Shown: positions 8,077 to 16,596, counted from the first letter of the stretch. The stretch: DNA of 50,942 bases from JBCBEX01 sp038528235 (GCA_038528235.1 JBCBEX010000022.1:1-50942), one strand, 5' to 3'. Numbers and translations are program-made. The notes: generated by a model from the letters alone, not told the origin.

Positions 8077-10206
8077 ATGCCCCCCCCTGTCCAGGTTGCT
8101 TCTGGCTCATCGCACCCCTTCCGCGCTCCGGTGTGGATGTTGCTCTCGGGTGTCCTTATGGGGCTCAGCCTCCCACCAGCAGGGCTGTATCCGCTCGCCT
8201 GGCTAGCCCTGGTTCCGCTCGTCGTCCGCTGGGTCCACAGCCCGTCCCCGTGGTTGTCCTTTGGCGATGCCTACGCGGCGTTCCTCGCCATGTCGGTGGT
8301 CGGCGGCTACTGGTCGCTGCTGCATGAGGAGCCCACCCAAGCGATGAGTGCCGCCGTGTTGCTCCTCGTCTTGCCCTCGCTGATGGGGCTCCCCTTTGTG
8401 TTGGGGTGGGTCGTTCGTCAGCGCGTTGGCCCTGTGCTTGGCTTCGCGGCCCTCGCCGCTTCCGCCCTGGTCACGGAACACGTGATCGGCGGCTGGGCGA
8501 TTCCGCTCCCCTGGGCGCAAATCGGTCATACGCAACTCGCGTCGCTGACCTTGCTGCAGGCCGCCGACCTGAGCGGCGTGTCTGCCCTGTCTGCGTGGCT
8601 CTGGATCGTGGGCGGCCTAGGCGCGTGGGTTGTCGTGACGGAGAGCTACGTCTGGCCCGTCTTTACGAACCGTACGGTGGCGTTGCTCGTCCTCGCCATC
8701 GCCTTCATGCTGCCGTTTCTCTACGGCACGTACCGGCTCGAACGCATCTCGCCCGACGTGCGCGGCCTGCGCATCGGGCTAGTGCAGCCGTCCCTCCCGC
8801 CGCAACAGTGGCTCCACTCCGACCCTGCGGCGCGCATCGACCACCTCGCCAGCCTCTCCACCTCGCTCCTGAACCACGGGGGCGCGCCCGTCGCGAGCGC
8901 CGAGGCTGGGTTTACCACGCCCCACCCTTCACGGCCGCATGCCATCGATGTGGTCGTGTGGCCGGAGCTGGCCCTTCCCGTCTACGCGGACGTGAGCCGC
9001 ACAGAGCGACTCTACCGACGGGTCAACGCCTGGGCCCAGACGCAACAAGTCACGCTGCTTGCCGGAGCCGCCACCCTTCCCGACGGCACCACGCCTGTCA
9101 GCGCCACCCAGCGGTTCAACTCGGCGCTGCTCTTCGATGCCGAGGGAGCGCTTCAGCGCAGCGACCAAACCCGTATCCACCGGGCCTTCGACGGAGCCCG
9201 CTTCGTGGAGCCACCGACCGAGGTTCCTCAGACACAGCCCGACTGGCGCATCGCACAGGCCGAGCAACCCTTCTCGGCGGCCTCCGAAAAGCAGCCACTA
9301 CGCCTACCCAAGGGCTCCCTGGGCACGCTCATCGGCTTCGAGACGCTGTTCTCGCAGGAGGCGCGCAGCTTGGTCCGGCAGGGCGCCGACGTGCTCATGG
9401 TACTCTCCCAGGACGATTGGTGGGGGACCCAGACCGCGTCCGATATGCACTTCGCCCTGGCGCAGCTTCGCGCCGTCGAGACCCGGCGTCCTGTGGTCGT
9501 TTCCACGGTAAACGGCGCGACGGGCGTGGTGGAGCCGAGCGGCGCGAGCCAGAAGTACGACGCGACGGAGCAGCCCATCGGTGCCTACCGCGTGCTCCTG
9601 TCGGCCTCCGAGGCCGCCTATGTCCGCTACGGCAACATGGTCCTCAGCGGCTCGTGGCTCCTGCTCGTCCTCGTATCGATCGCCTACGCAGTGCGGACCC
9701 TCCGCCCCCGCCAGCCGAAAAAGGCAGAATCCGTGCGTCCCCCAGCCGACGACGACGAGTTCGTCTCGTCGCGCAAGGGCGGCCTCGCCTGGCCGGAGGA
9801 GTCCACGGCCTACGACGACCTCGTCCTCGATCCGGAGGACCTCAACGCGCTCCCTTCGTTCGGAGCGCTTTCGCACGCTCCGTACGCCGCCGTCGAGGAG
9901 CCGTCCATGCAGGCTCCGCCCATGCCGCCGGTGAATAGCTTTCAGGAGCGCCTCGCGGCTCCCTCGCCGTTCTTGGGCGACGGGGGCTTCGAGGGGAACA
10001 CGCCGTCTGCTCCCTCCGTCACGCAGGCCGCCGCTTCCCCCCCGCCTGAAGACAACCCGTGGTACGCCTCTCCGTCCCCCTCGTCCTCGCCTCCGGCTCC
10101 CCCCGCCGACGCCGACTCCTCCGCTCCCTGGGCCTCCCCTTCGAGGTTCACGTCTCCGGTCACCCCGAAGACTTCCCCACCGACGTCCCGCCCGGAGACG
10201 CCGTAG
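8077..10206 (+). CDS. Apolipoprotein N-acyltransferase-like protein, catalytic Lys and Cys replaced
   Basis: 709 residues against roughly 500-550 for typical Lnt. The N-terminal ~230 residues hold several membrane helices (LPPAGLYPLAWLALVPLV is Lnt-like), then a CN-hydrolase domain (IGLVQPSLPPQQW ... VVWPELALP ... FETLFSQEAR ... DDWWGTQTASDMHF) and a last helix (SGSWLLLVLVSIAYAV). In E. coli the triad is E267/K335/C387. Here the Glu is kept (E297), but the aligned positions are Arg366 and Gly420 (TLIGFE where ICYE is usual), with spacing of 69 and 54 against 68 and 52. A ~170-residue Pro/Ser-rich cytosolic tail follows and overlaps maf. Either a pseudoenzyme or an altered mechanism. Confidence 0.85.
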   Translation: MPPPVQVASGSSHPFRAPVWMLLSGVLMGLSLPPAGLYPLAWLALVPLVVRWVHSPSPWLSFGDAYAAFLAMSVVGGYWSLLHEEPTQAMSAAVLLLVLPSLMGLPFVLGWVVRQRVGPVLGFAALAASALVTEHVIGGWAIPLPWAQIGHTQLASLTLLQAADLSGVSALSAWLWIVGGLGAWVVVTESYVWPVFTNRTVALLVLAIAFMLPFLYGTYRLERISPDVRGLRIGLVQPSLPPQQWLHSDPAARIDHLASLSTSLLNHGGAPVASAEAGFTTPHPSRPHAIDVVVWPELALPVYADVSRTERLYRRVNAWAQTQQVTLLAGAATLPDGTTPVSATQRFNSALLFDAEGALQRSDQTRIHRAFDGARFVEPPTEVPQTQPDWRIAQAEQPFSAASEKQPLRLPKGSLGTLIGFETLFSQEARSLVRQGADVLMVLSQDDWWGTQTASDMHFALAQLRAVETRRPVVVSTVNGATGVVEPSGASQKYDATEQPIGAYRVLLSASEAAYVRYGNMVLSGSWLLLVLVSIAYAVRTLRPRQPKKAESVRPPADDDEFVSSRKGGLAWPEESTAYDDLVLDPEDLNALPSFGALSHAPYAAVEEPSMQAPPMPPVNSFQERLAAPSPFLGDGGFEGNTPSAPSVTQAAASPPPEDNPWYASPSPSSSPPAPPADADSSAPWASPSRFTSPVTPKTSPPTSRPETP

Positions 10207-10652
10207 CGCGCCTCGCGCTGGAGAAGGCCCAACTCGTTGCCCCAGCGCACCCCGAGGCGCTCATCCTGGCTGCCGACACCACTGTCGTTCTCGACGGCCG
10301 CGTGCTCGAAAAGCCCGAAGACACGGACGACGCCCGGCGCATGCTCCGGGACCTCTCGGGGGCCACCCACACGGTCTACACGGGCGTCGCGCTGTGCCAC
10401 CTCGACAGCCAGCGCACGGTCCACACCGCCGAGGCCACGCAGGTCACGTTCGGCACGCTCAGCGACGCGGAGATCGATGCCTACGTCGCCACCGGCTCTC
10501 CACTCGACAAAGCCGGGGCCTATGGCATCCAGGACGACCACGGCCCACTATTCGTCGAGCGCATCGAGGGCGATTTCTACAACGTGGTGGGCTTGCCGCT
10601 GCGCCGGGTCTACTGCCTACTACGGGAGCACTTTGGCGACTTGCTGGTTTGA
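10059..10652 (+). CDS. maf: Maf/YhdE-family nucleotide pyrophosphatase
   Basis: 197 residues. LVLASGSPRRRRLL near the N-terminus is the Maf signature, followed by AADTTVVLDGRVLEKP, GVALCHLDS, ATGSPLDKAGAYGIQ and VERIEGDFYNVVGLPL. Maf proteins hydrolyse dTTP/UTP and modified nucleotides to monophosphates. The GTG at 10059 is the only start that keeps the signature, since there is no later start codon before it. The gene therefore overlaps the 3' end of the Lnt-like gene by 148 bp in another frame, which implies translation from within the upstream message. Confidence 0.92.
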   Translation: MVRLSVPLVLASGSPRRRRLLRSLGLPFEVHVSGHPEDFPTDVPPGDAVARLALEKAQLVAPAHPEALILAADTTVVLDGRVLEKPEDTDDARRMLRDLSGATHTVYTGVALCHLDSQRTVHTAEATQVTFGTLSDAEIDAYVATGSPLDKAGAYGIQDDHGPLFVERIEGDFYNVVGLPLRRVYCLLREHFGDLLV

Positions 10653-10688
10653 GGGCTTCGCTCTCATCCCACCTCCGCTCGTCGCCCC

Positions 10689-11444
10689 ATGCCTGCTGCC
10701 CGCCCTCGCGTCCGCCTGCTTCAGATTCGGGAGCGGCCAGCCATCCTAGCCGAGGAGCAGGAGAGCTTTCGGGTCCGCTGCGGCCTGGAGCCCGAGCAGC
10801 TCGTCGTCACGAACGTGCTCCGCGACCCGCTCCCGACATCGCTGCTGGACGGGGTCGATGCCGTCATGATTGGCGGCGCAGGGGCCTACTCGGTGACGCA
10901 GACGTTCGACTGGACGCCAGCCCTACTCGCACTCGTCCAGGCTTGCGCCGATCGTGCGCTTCCGCTCTTTGGCTCGTGCTGGGGCCATCAGTTCATCGCA
11001 CGGGCCTTCGGGGGCCGTGTGGTCAACGCACCCCACCGATCTGAGATGGGGACCCACCGCGTGCACCTGACGCAGGCCGGACAGACCGATGCGCTCTTCG
11101 GTCAGCTTCCGCCCACGTTCGAGGCCCAGATGGGCCACCAGGACTGGGTCGAGACGCTCCCAGCCGATGCTATCGAGCTAGCCACCAACGACCGCGCGCC
11201 GCACCAGGCGTTTCGGATGGCCGGGCTTCCGATCTACGGTACGCAGTTCCACAGCGAACTCAACGCCACTGCCGAGCGCGACCGTCTCGTCACCTACCGG
11301 GCCTACTACCCCGAGATGCAGGACGACGCGCGCTTTGAAGCCGTCGTCGGCGGCGTCCGGGAAACACCGGAGGTCGACGCGCTACTTGCCGCGTTCTTAG
11401 CCACCTATGTCGCGCCTGAAGTGCGCAGTAGCCCCGTGAGTTGA
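10689..11444 (+). CDS. Class I glutamine amidotransferase (GATase1)
   Basis: 251 residues. The glutaminase signature GSCWGHQ places the nucleophile at Cys97 and the second triad part is seen in YGTQFHSE. The sequence before (GVDAVMIGGAGAYSV) and the stand-alone length match the GMP-synthase-like GATase1 family with no synthetase domain. A partner transferring the ammonia is not visible. It lies 36 bp after maf on the same strand and is probably co-transcribed. It may instead act as a gamma-glutamyl hydrolase-type enzyme, which cannot be settled from sequence. Confidence 0.85.
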   Translation: MPAARPRVRLLQIRERPAILAEEQESFRVRCGLEPEQLVVTNVLRDPLPTSLLDGVDAVMIGGAGAYSVTQTFDWTPALLALVQACADRALPLFGSCWGHQFIARAFGGRVVNAPHRSEMGTHRVHLTQAGQTDALFGQLPPTFEAQMGHQDWVETLPADAIELATNDRAPHQAFRMAGLPIYGTQFHSELNATAERDRLVTYRAYYPEMQDDARFEAVVGGVRETPEVDALLAAFLATYVAPEVRSSPVS

Positions 11445-11453
11445 TCGACTATC

Positions 11454-11921
11454 CTACCGTACGGCCTCGTCGAAGGCAGGGATCGTGTCGAGAAACGTAT
11501 AGTGTTGCGTCTCAACCTCGACGCGGCAGCAGTAGTGGTCCAATCCGTTAGTCACGACGAGGTAGGGCGCCCGCACGACGGAGTTGTAGCGCGCTGCTTG
11601 GTCGAAGACGCCCTGGTTGATCGGAACCGACGCGGCCTTGCACTCAGCGAGGAGCAGCGGCTGGTGGTCGCGCCCGACGGCGAGGACGTCTGCCCGATGT
11701 GCGGCCTGGAGATACCGCACCTCCCGCTCGATGGCGAGGAGGCCGGGCGGGTAGGCGAGCGCCCCGATGAGGTAAGCGACGAGGTGCTGGCGCACCCATT
11801 CCTCCGGGGTGAGCCGCACCCAGCGCCGCCGCACGGAGTCGAGCACGTCGCGGCCGCCGTCCCGTTCGCGGGTTTGCAGGGCGGCGGCTGGCAGCGTCAA
11901 TTCGGGGAACGCACCGGTCAC
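11454..11921 (-). CDS. HsdR N-terminal-like (HSDR_N_2) nuclease-fold protein, orphan
   Basis: 155 residues. The pattern RRRWVRLTPEEWVRQHLVAY, HRADVLAV and LLLAECKAA, then INQGVFDQAARYN and APYLVVTNG fits the type I restriction enzyme R N-terminal family (PF13588), a PD-(D/E)xK nuclease fold whose catalytic Asp and E-x-K are visible. No helicase, HsdM or HsdS is nearby, so it is not a full restriction system. The GTG at 11921 starts 4 bases after the YheT stop; a longer frame would overlap that gene by 80 bp. Stand-alone copies are widespread in Bacteroidota and have no known role. Confidence 0.8.
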   Translation of the reverse strand: MTGAFPELTLPAAALQTRERDGGRDVLDSVRRRWVRLTPEEWVRQHLVAYLIGALAYPPGLLAIEREVRYLQAAHRADVLAVGRDHQPLLLAECKAASVPINQGVFDQAARYNSVVRAPYLVVTNGLDHYCCRVEVETQHYTFLDTIPAFDEAVR

Positions 11922-11925
11922 TTGT

Positions 11926-12975
11926 TCAGCCGCCGTCGGCTGTGGATTCCACCGTGACGTGCTCGGCAAAGAACGCCGCGGCGCGGCGCTCCGACCAGTA
12001 GGCACCCTCGCGCGTCACGAAGCCCACGTGGCCGCCGTAGGCTGGGACTTCTAGGGTCACCTTGGGGTTGGCCTCAGCCTCGGCATGCGGGTAGCAGGGA
12101 GGCGGCAGGAACGGATCGTCGGCGGCGTTGAGCAGCAGGGTGGGCACCGCGATGCGGTGCAGGTGCGGCTTGGCGGAGCACCGCGCCCAGTAGTCGTCTG
12201 CATCGCGGAAGCCGTGGATGGGCGCCGTGTAGGCGTCGTCGAAGGCCTGGAACGTCCGCATGCGGTCGAGGCCCTCTGTTGAGAGCGGGAAGCGCTCGGC
12301 CTTCTCGTAGACCTTACGCCGCAGCTTGCGCATGAAGTAGACCATGTAGCCCTGGTTGTCCCAACGAGCGAGGTGCGCCGCCCCCGCCGCGAGGTCCACG
12401 GGCACGGAGATCGCCACGGCGGCTGCGATGCGTCCGGGCGCTGTCTCTGCTTCCTCGGCGAGGTACTTCAGCGTGAGGTTGCCGCCGAGGCTGAAGCCGA
12501 CCAGCGCGAAGGTGGCATAGCCGGAGCGCTCGGCGTGCTGGAGGACGCGCCGAAGGTCGTCCGTCGCGCCGCTGTGGTAGCTCCGGAGCAGGCGGTTCGG
12601 CTCCTCGCTGCAGCCCCGAAAGTTCCACGCGAGCACGTCGAGTCCGGCCTCGTGAAGGGTGCGCGCCATGCCGACCATGTAGGGCCGGTGGGTGTTGCCT
12701 TCGAGGCCGTGCGCCACCACAGCGAGCGGACGGGGCGAACCCGAAGCTTCGTGCGCGAGCCAGTCGAGGTCGAGGAAGTCTCCGTCGTCGGTGTCGAGGC
12801 GTTCGCGGCGGTAGGGCACCGGCGGCACGTCGCGGCCGAGCGAGGCGAAGACGGTCTGGGCGTGCCCGTTGCGGAGCCACCACGGCGGCTGGTAGGCGGG
12901 TGCCGGGGTGGCCGACTGCGCCCCGTTGGTGTTCTGTACGCCGCTGGCTGCCTGCGCCGTCGTCGTCTGCCGCAT
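11926..12975 (-). CDS. YheT-family alpha/beta hydrolase
   Basis: 349 residues. WWLRNGHAQTVFASL near the N-terminus, VVAHGLEGNTHRPYM (oxyanion region), WNFRGCSEEPNRLLRSYHSG, the nucleophile elbow GFSLGGN and LLNAADDPFLPP are features of the YheT/COG0429 group. Members are predicted lipases or esterases of unclear substrate. It starts 6 bp after the WecA-like stop and the HsdR-like gene starts just after its stop, so the three minus-strand genes form a likely operon. Confidence 0.9.
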   Translation of the reverse strand: MRQTTTAQAASGVQNTNGAQSATPAPAYQPPWWLRNGHAQTVFASLGRDVPPVPYRRERLDTDDGDFLDLDWLAHEASGSPRPLAVVAHGLEGNTHRPYMVGMARTLHEAGLDVLAWNFRGCSEEPNRLLRSYHSGATDDLRRVLQHAERSGYATFALVGFSLGGNLTLKYLAEEAETAPGRIAAAVAISVPVDLAAGAAHLARWDNQGYMVYFMRKLRRKVYEKAERFPLSTEGLDRMRTFQAFDDAYTAPIHGFRDADDYWARCSAKPHLHRIAVPTLLLNAADDPFLPPPCYPHAEAEANPKVTLEVPAYGGHVGFVTREGAYWSERRAAAFFAEHVTVESTADGG

Positions 12976-12981
12976 CGTCGC

Positions 12982-14235
12982 CTAGCTCGCCTCGGCGAGG
13001 GCCTCCGTCGGACGCTCGCGCCGCACGTGCCGCTGGGCGACACGAGGCGGGGTCGGCTCGACGCGCTCGGCGGCACGCCGGCGGAGCAGCCGGCGGACGT
13101 AGAGGCGGCGCACCGTCTTCGAGAGGCGCACGTAGCCGAGGAAGCGAAGCAGGGCATATACGAACGCCACGAGCCCGACCAGCAGCACCGCAGCACGCAC
13201 CATCCCGCCCGAGGCGATGAGCACGGCCGTGATCCCGAACACCATGCCTACCCCGTAGAGCACCAGCACAGCCCGGCGATGGCTCGCGCTGCTGCGCCGG
13301 ACGCGATGATGGATATGATCCCCGTCGGGCATGAACGGCGAGCGCCGCTGCGCGATCCGACGGAAGAACGTCACCGACGTGTCCATGATCGGCAGGCCGA
13401 GCGCGATCACCGGGACGAGCAGCGCCAGCAGCGGATCGGCGTGCCCCGTGCCCTGGATGCTGTACATCGCGAGCAGAAAGCCCAACACGAGGCTCCCGCT
13501 ATCGCCCATGAAGATGGAAGCCGGGTTGAAGTTGAAGACCAGGAAGCCCACGAGCCCGCCTGCGAGCGCCAACGCCAGCACGACCATGCCGATGTCGCCA
13601 TTCGATGCGAAGGCTACGGCCAGCGCCAGCAGCGCGACCATGCTGATGCCACCCGCGAGGCCGTCCAACCCATCCAGCAAGTTGATCGCATTGATGATGC
13701 CGACGATCCAGAGGAGCGTGAACGGCAGCGCGATCCAGAGCTGATGGTAGACGCTCAGGTTCTCGATGAACGGGATCCCATCGAGGCGGAAGTGGAAGCC
13801 GGCGGCCACCATGAAGTAGGCCACGACCAACTGGACAGCGAACTTCCGTTTGAAGCCAAGGCCGTGGATGTCGTCGTAGAGCCCCGTGGCGAAGAGGACC
13901 AAGGCGCCGCCCCATACGGCCCACGTGCGGGGCGGTATGTCGAAAGGCAGGCCATCTTGGACGAGGTAGGCCAGGGCAAGCCCGGCGGTCAGTCCCGCGA
14001 AGATGGCGATGCCTCCGACGCGAGGGACGGGGACCGTGTGGATCTTGCGGGCGTCGGGGATATCGACCCAGCCAAACCGGAACGCGGCGGTTCTGAACGT
14101 GGGCGTCAGCACTAGGGCCACGCCGAGGGCCGCCAGGAAGATGAGCGCAAGCAGGACGAGCGCAGGAGCCGAGGCGAGAGTCGAGAGCAGGGAGCTGAGT
14201 GACGCAAACGCAACGAGCGCAGGAGCGGTAGCCAA
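12982..14235 (-). CDS. Undecaprenyl-phosphate sugar-1-phosphate transferase, WecA/MraY-like
   Basis: 417 residues with about ten membrane helices. PDARKIHTVPVPRVGGIAI, GLYDDIHGL, NAINLLDGLDGLAGG, FMGDSGSLVLGF and DGDHIHHR are the family motifs; the Asp pairs bind Mg2+ and the HIHHR loop is typical of WecA-type rather than MraY enzymes. It should transfer a HexNAc-1-phosphate from UDP-sugar to undecaprenyl phosphate to start a surface glycan. The first available start in frame is a TTG at 14235, so the true N-terminus is uncertain. Nothing else for polysaccharide synthesis lies in the window. Confidence 0.92.
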   Translation of the reverse strand: MATAPALVAFASLSSLLSTLASAPALVLLALIFLAALGVALVLTPTFRTAAFRFGWVDIPDARKIHTVPVPRVGGIAIFAGLTAGLALAYLVQDGLPFDIPPRTWAVWGGALVLFATGLYDDIHGLGFKRKFAVQLVVAYFMVAAGFHFRLDGIPFIENLSVYHQLWIALPFTLLWIVGIINAINLLDGLDGLAGGISMVALLALAVAFASNGDIGMVVLALALAGGLVGFLVFNFNPASIFMGDSGSLVLGFLLAMYSIQGTGHADPLLALLVPVIALGLPIMDTSVTFFRRIAQRRSPFMPDGDHIHHRVRRSSASHRRAVLVLYGVGMVFGITAVLIASGGMVRAAVLLVGLVAFVYALLRFLGYVRLSKTVRRLYVRRLLRRRAAERVEPTPPRVAQRHVRRERPTEALAEAS

Positions 14236-14601
14236 AATGAGGATTGGGATGGCTCGAACAGGGGTGTGCGGGTATGGGAAGCAAATATGCTTCCGACTCG
14301 GCGCGCTTGCGGTGGTCAGCCGACGCCAGGGCTTTGAAGCTGGGTGAGGGCTTGCGCTTCGGTCAGGCAGTGCGGGGGTGGTTTGACCTCTGCCAATTCC
14401 TGTGACGCTGCCAAGAAAGTACGGCTCTACCTCGCCCCCATGTCAATCCCTCCTGCTATGATGCTGTAAACCTTCAGAACTCCACACGACTTTGTCGCTG
14501 CTCTATGGCACCGCGCCCCGTCAAGCGCGGCTGTCCAGCCCCCTCTGCCCTGCTTCAGCACGGCGCGTCAGCACGGCGCGTCAGCACCGCCTGGCCCTCA
14601 C
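14236..14601. other. Intergenic region with a 13-bp tandem repeat
   Basis: 366 bp without a supported gene. The end next to the LytT-type stop holds three copies of a 13-mer; the rest shows no hairpin with a T tract and no clear promoter box for the WecA-like gene. Confidence 0.6.
14556..14594. repeat. 13-bp tandem repeat downstream of response regulator
   Basis: Two identical units cagcacggcgcgt and a third diverged copy (cagcaccgcctgg) end 7 bp from the regulator stop codon. Read along the regulator gene the unit begins GTGCTG, resembling the GTG-led octamer arrays elsewhere in the window. Confidence 0.7.
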
Positions 14602-15360
14602 TCACCGTAGCCTTCCGAGGCGAGCTTCCAGGCGGTCCCAGTAGCGACGGCTCAGGCGCAGCGTGGTGTCGTCGCGCAGCCGCACCCGGTAGTCGCCGTG
14701 GTCGCTGGGGCGCAGCGCCACGACCCGGTCGAGGTTGACGAGCGACGACCGATGGATGCGCACAAAGCCGTGCGGCGCGAGTTGCTGCTCCAGCGCGGCC
14801 ATCGTCTCACGGATCAGGTGCCGGCGCCCGTCGACGTGCAGCACCATGTAGTCACCCGCAGCTTCCACCCAGTCGATAGAGGCGACTTCCACGAAGACGA
14901 TCTGCCCGCCGCTCTTCACCATGATGCGGTCCGGCGTCGCCTGAGGCGACACCGAGGGCTCCTGGGCGGCCTGGCGCTCGCTCACGCGCGTGCAGGCGCG
15001 CTCGAAGGCCGCGAAGAAACGGGCATCGTCGTAGGGCTTCAGGAGGTAGTCGAGGGCGCGGGCCTCGAAGGCGCGCAGGGCGTAGTGGTCGAACGCCGTC
15101 ACGAACACGGTCACGGGCATCTGCGCCGCACCGATCTCGTCCACCACAGCGAACCCGTCGCCCTCGGGCATCTGCACGTCGAGGAAGACGAGGTCCGGGC
15201 GGTGCTGACGGATGGCGCGGACCGTGGCTGCGCCCGTCGCGGCCTCCCAACGCACCTCGGCCTCGGAACGGTCGCGCAGCAGAAGCCCGACCGTCTCACG
15301 GGCAAGGGGCTCATCGTCGGCGACGAGCACGCGGAGCGGGGCAGAAAACGCGGTAGGCAT
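14602..15360 (-). CDS. LytTR-family response regulator
   Basis: 252 residues. The receiver domain (1-125) has acidic residues in VLVADDEPLA, the phosphoacceptor Asp61 in FLDVQMP and the Lys in YLLKPY. A linker leads to a LytTR DNA-binding domain (~145-250: IDWVEAAGDYMVLHVDGRRH ... FVRIHRSSLVNLDRV). Phosphorylation by the adjacent sensor gene (19 bp upstream) should drive binding to direct repeats; such a pair is seen upstream of the operon at 16569-16596. Confidence 0.95.
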   Translation of the reverse strand: MPTAFSAPLRVLVADDEPLARETVGLLLRDRSEAEVRWEAATGAATVRAIRQHRPDLVFLDVQMPEGDGFAVVDEIGAAQMPVTVFVTAFDHYALRAFEARALDYLLKPYDDARFFAAFERACTRVSERQAAQEPSVSPQATPDRIMVKSGGQIVFVEVASIDWVEAAGDYMVLHVDGRRHLIRETMAALEQQLAPHGFVRIHRSSLVNLDRVVALRPSDHGDYRVRLRDDTTLRLSRRYWDRLEARLGRLR

Positions 15361-15379
15361 CGGTCAACCTGGGCAAAAA

Positions 15380-16549
15380 CTACTCGGGGCTGCGGACCCA
15401 CTCCGCGACAGAGCGCGGCGTCTCAGCACGGACGAAGGGGAGGGTGAGGTGGACGCCGAACCCGTTGCCCTCTTCCTTTTCTCCGACATCGAGGGTGAGG
15501 TCAGCGGTGTTGCCGTAGAGGGCATGGAGACGTGCCCGGACGTTGCCCAGACCTACGCCCTCGCGGACGGCCCCCTCTGCAGGCCCCGGTCCGCTGTCGC
15601 GCACCTCGAGAACCAGCTTCGCCTGGCGGCCAGCCTCCACCTTGCGCGCTCGAATCGAGATCGTGCCCTCGGCGGCATGCGGCGCGATGCCGTGCTGGAT
15701 GGCATTCTCGACGAGCGGCTGGAGGATCCAGATCGGCACCGCAGCGGCAGCGGCGGCCAGGCTCACGTCGTGCTCCACGTGCAGCCGATCCCCAAAGCGC
15801 ACCATCTCGATGTCGAGGTAGCGCTGGACGACGTCGAGTTCCTGGCGCAGCGGCACGGTGTGGCGCCCCTCGGTGTCGAGCGCCAGCCGGAGCAGGTCGC
15901 CGAGGCGGGTGAGCATGGTCACGGCCTGGCGGTCCTCGCCCTTGCGCACCGTCGCGGCGACGGAGTGCAGCGTGTTGAAGAGGAAGTGGGGGTTGAGCTG
16001 CATCTTGAGCACCCGCAGCTCGGCCTCGGCCAGCTGCGCTGCCAGCCGCCCGGCCTGCCGCTCGCGGGCATGCGCGAGCCGGGCATAGTCGAACGCCCAG
16101 GTCCCGCCGACCACCACCGCATAGGCGACGGCGTTGACCGCCGCGCGCAGCGTCACGTGCGCCTCGAAGCCCGCGAGCGTCCAGCGCTCCATGAGCCCGC
16201 CGAGTTGGAACGCGGCCATGCTGCCGACGGCGTGCAGCGCCATCACGGCGGCGAGCCCCAACGCGTGGATCACCACCGTCGCCCAACCGCCCTCAGGCAT
16301 GGCGCGCCGTGCCAGCCACACCACCGGCGGCGTCAGCGCCATCCACAGCACCCACGTCGGCACGGTCGTCCAGAGCGCGTGGGCCCAGTCGACGTCGGTG
16401 CCTGCGAGGGCGCTCTGGAGGTAGGTCTGCCCCAGCGCCACGGCCGCCGGGACCGTCCACGCCGCTATGACGGCGACGGTGACCCACGCTCGGTCGGCCG
16501 GGGCCAAGCGAGGCGGGTACGTGGGTGATTCGGCGACGCGGGCGGACAC
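15380..16549 (-). CDS. LytS-type sensor histidine kinase (His_kinase family)
   Basis: 389 residues. Four predicted membrane helices (residues ~20-170), a short coiled coil (ERQAGRLAAQLAEAELRVLKM) and the family motif NPHFLFNTLHSV with the phosphoacceptor His, then an HATPase domain (PLVENAIQHG, DSGPGP, GVGLGNVRARL). It should pair with the LytTR regulator directly downstream. The start is GTG at 16549. The stimulus is unknown because the sensor part is only membrane helices. Confidence 0.94.
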   Translation of the reverse strand: MSARVAESPTYPPRLAPADRAWVTVAVIAAWTVPAAVALGQTYLQSALAGTDVDWAHALWTTVPTWVLWMALTPPVVWLARRAMPEGGWATVVIHALGLAAVMALHAVGSMAAFQLGGLMERWTLAGFEAHVTLRAAVNAVAYAVVVGGTWAFDYARLAHARERQAGRLAAQLAEAELRVLKMQLNPHFLFNTLHSVAATVRKGEDRQAVTMLTRLGDLLRLALDTEGRHTVPLRQELDVVQRYLDIEMVRFGDRLHVEHDVSLAAAAAAVPIWILQPLVENAIQHGIAPHAAEGTISIRARKVEAGRQAKLVLEVRDSGPGPAEGAVREGVGLGNVRARLHALYGNTADLTLDVGEKEEGNGFGVHLTLPFVRAETPRSVAEWVRSPE

Positions 16550-16568
16550 AGGCGGTGGAGGCTCCAGA

Positions 16569-16596
16569 GAACTAGCCGGGGGAACGAACTAGCCGG
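16569..16596 (-). promoter_or_regulatory. Direct-repeat operator candidate upstream of LytS/LytT operon
   Basis: Two perfect copies of an 11-mer (gaactagccgg on plus, CCGGCTAGTTC on minus) at 16569 and 16586, spaced 17 bp start to start, 20 bp from the sensor GTG. LytTR proteins bind paired direct repeats upstream of their targets, so autoregulation is plausible. Inference. Confidence 0.5.

Noticed and set aside
11454..11921. HsdR-like gene as part of a restriction-modification system
   Set aside because: The protein is only the N-terminal domain and no methylase, specificity or helicase gene is adjacent.
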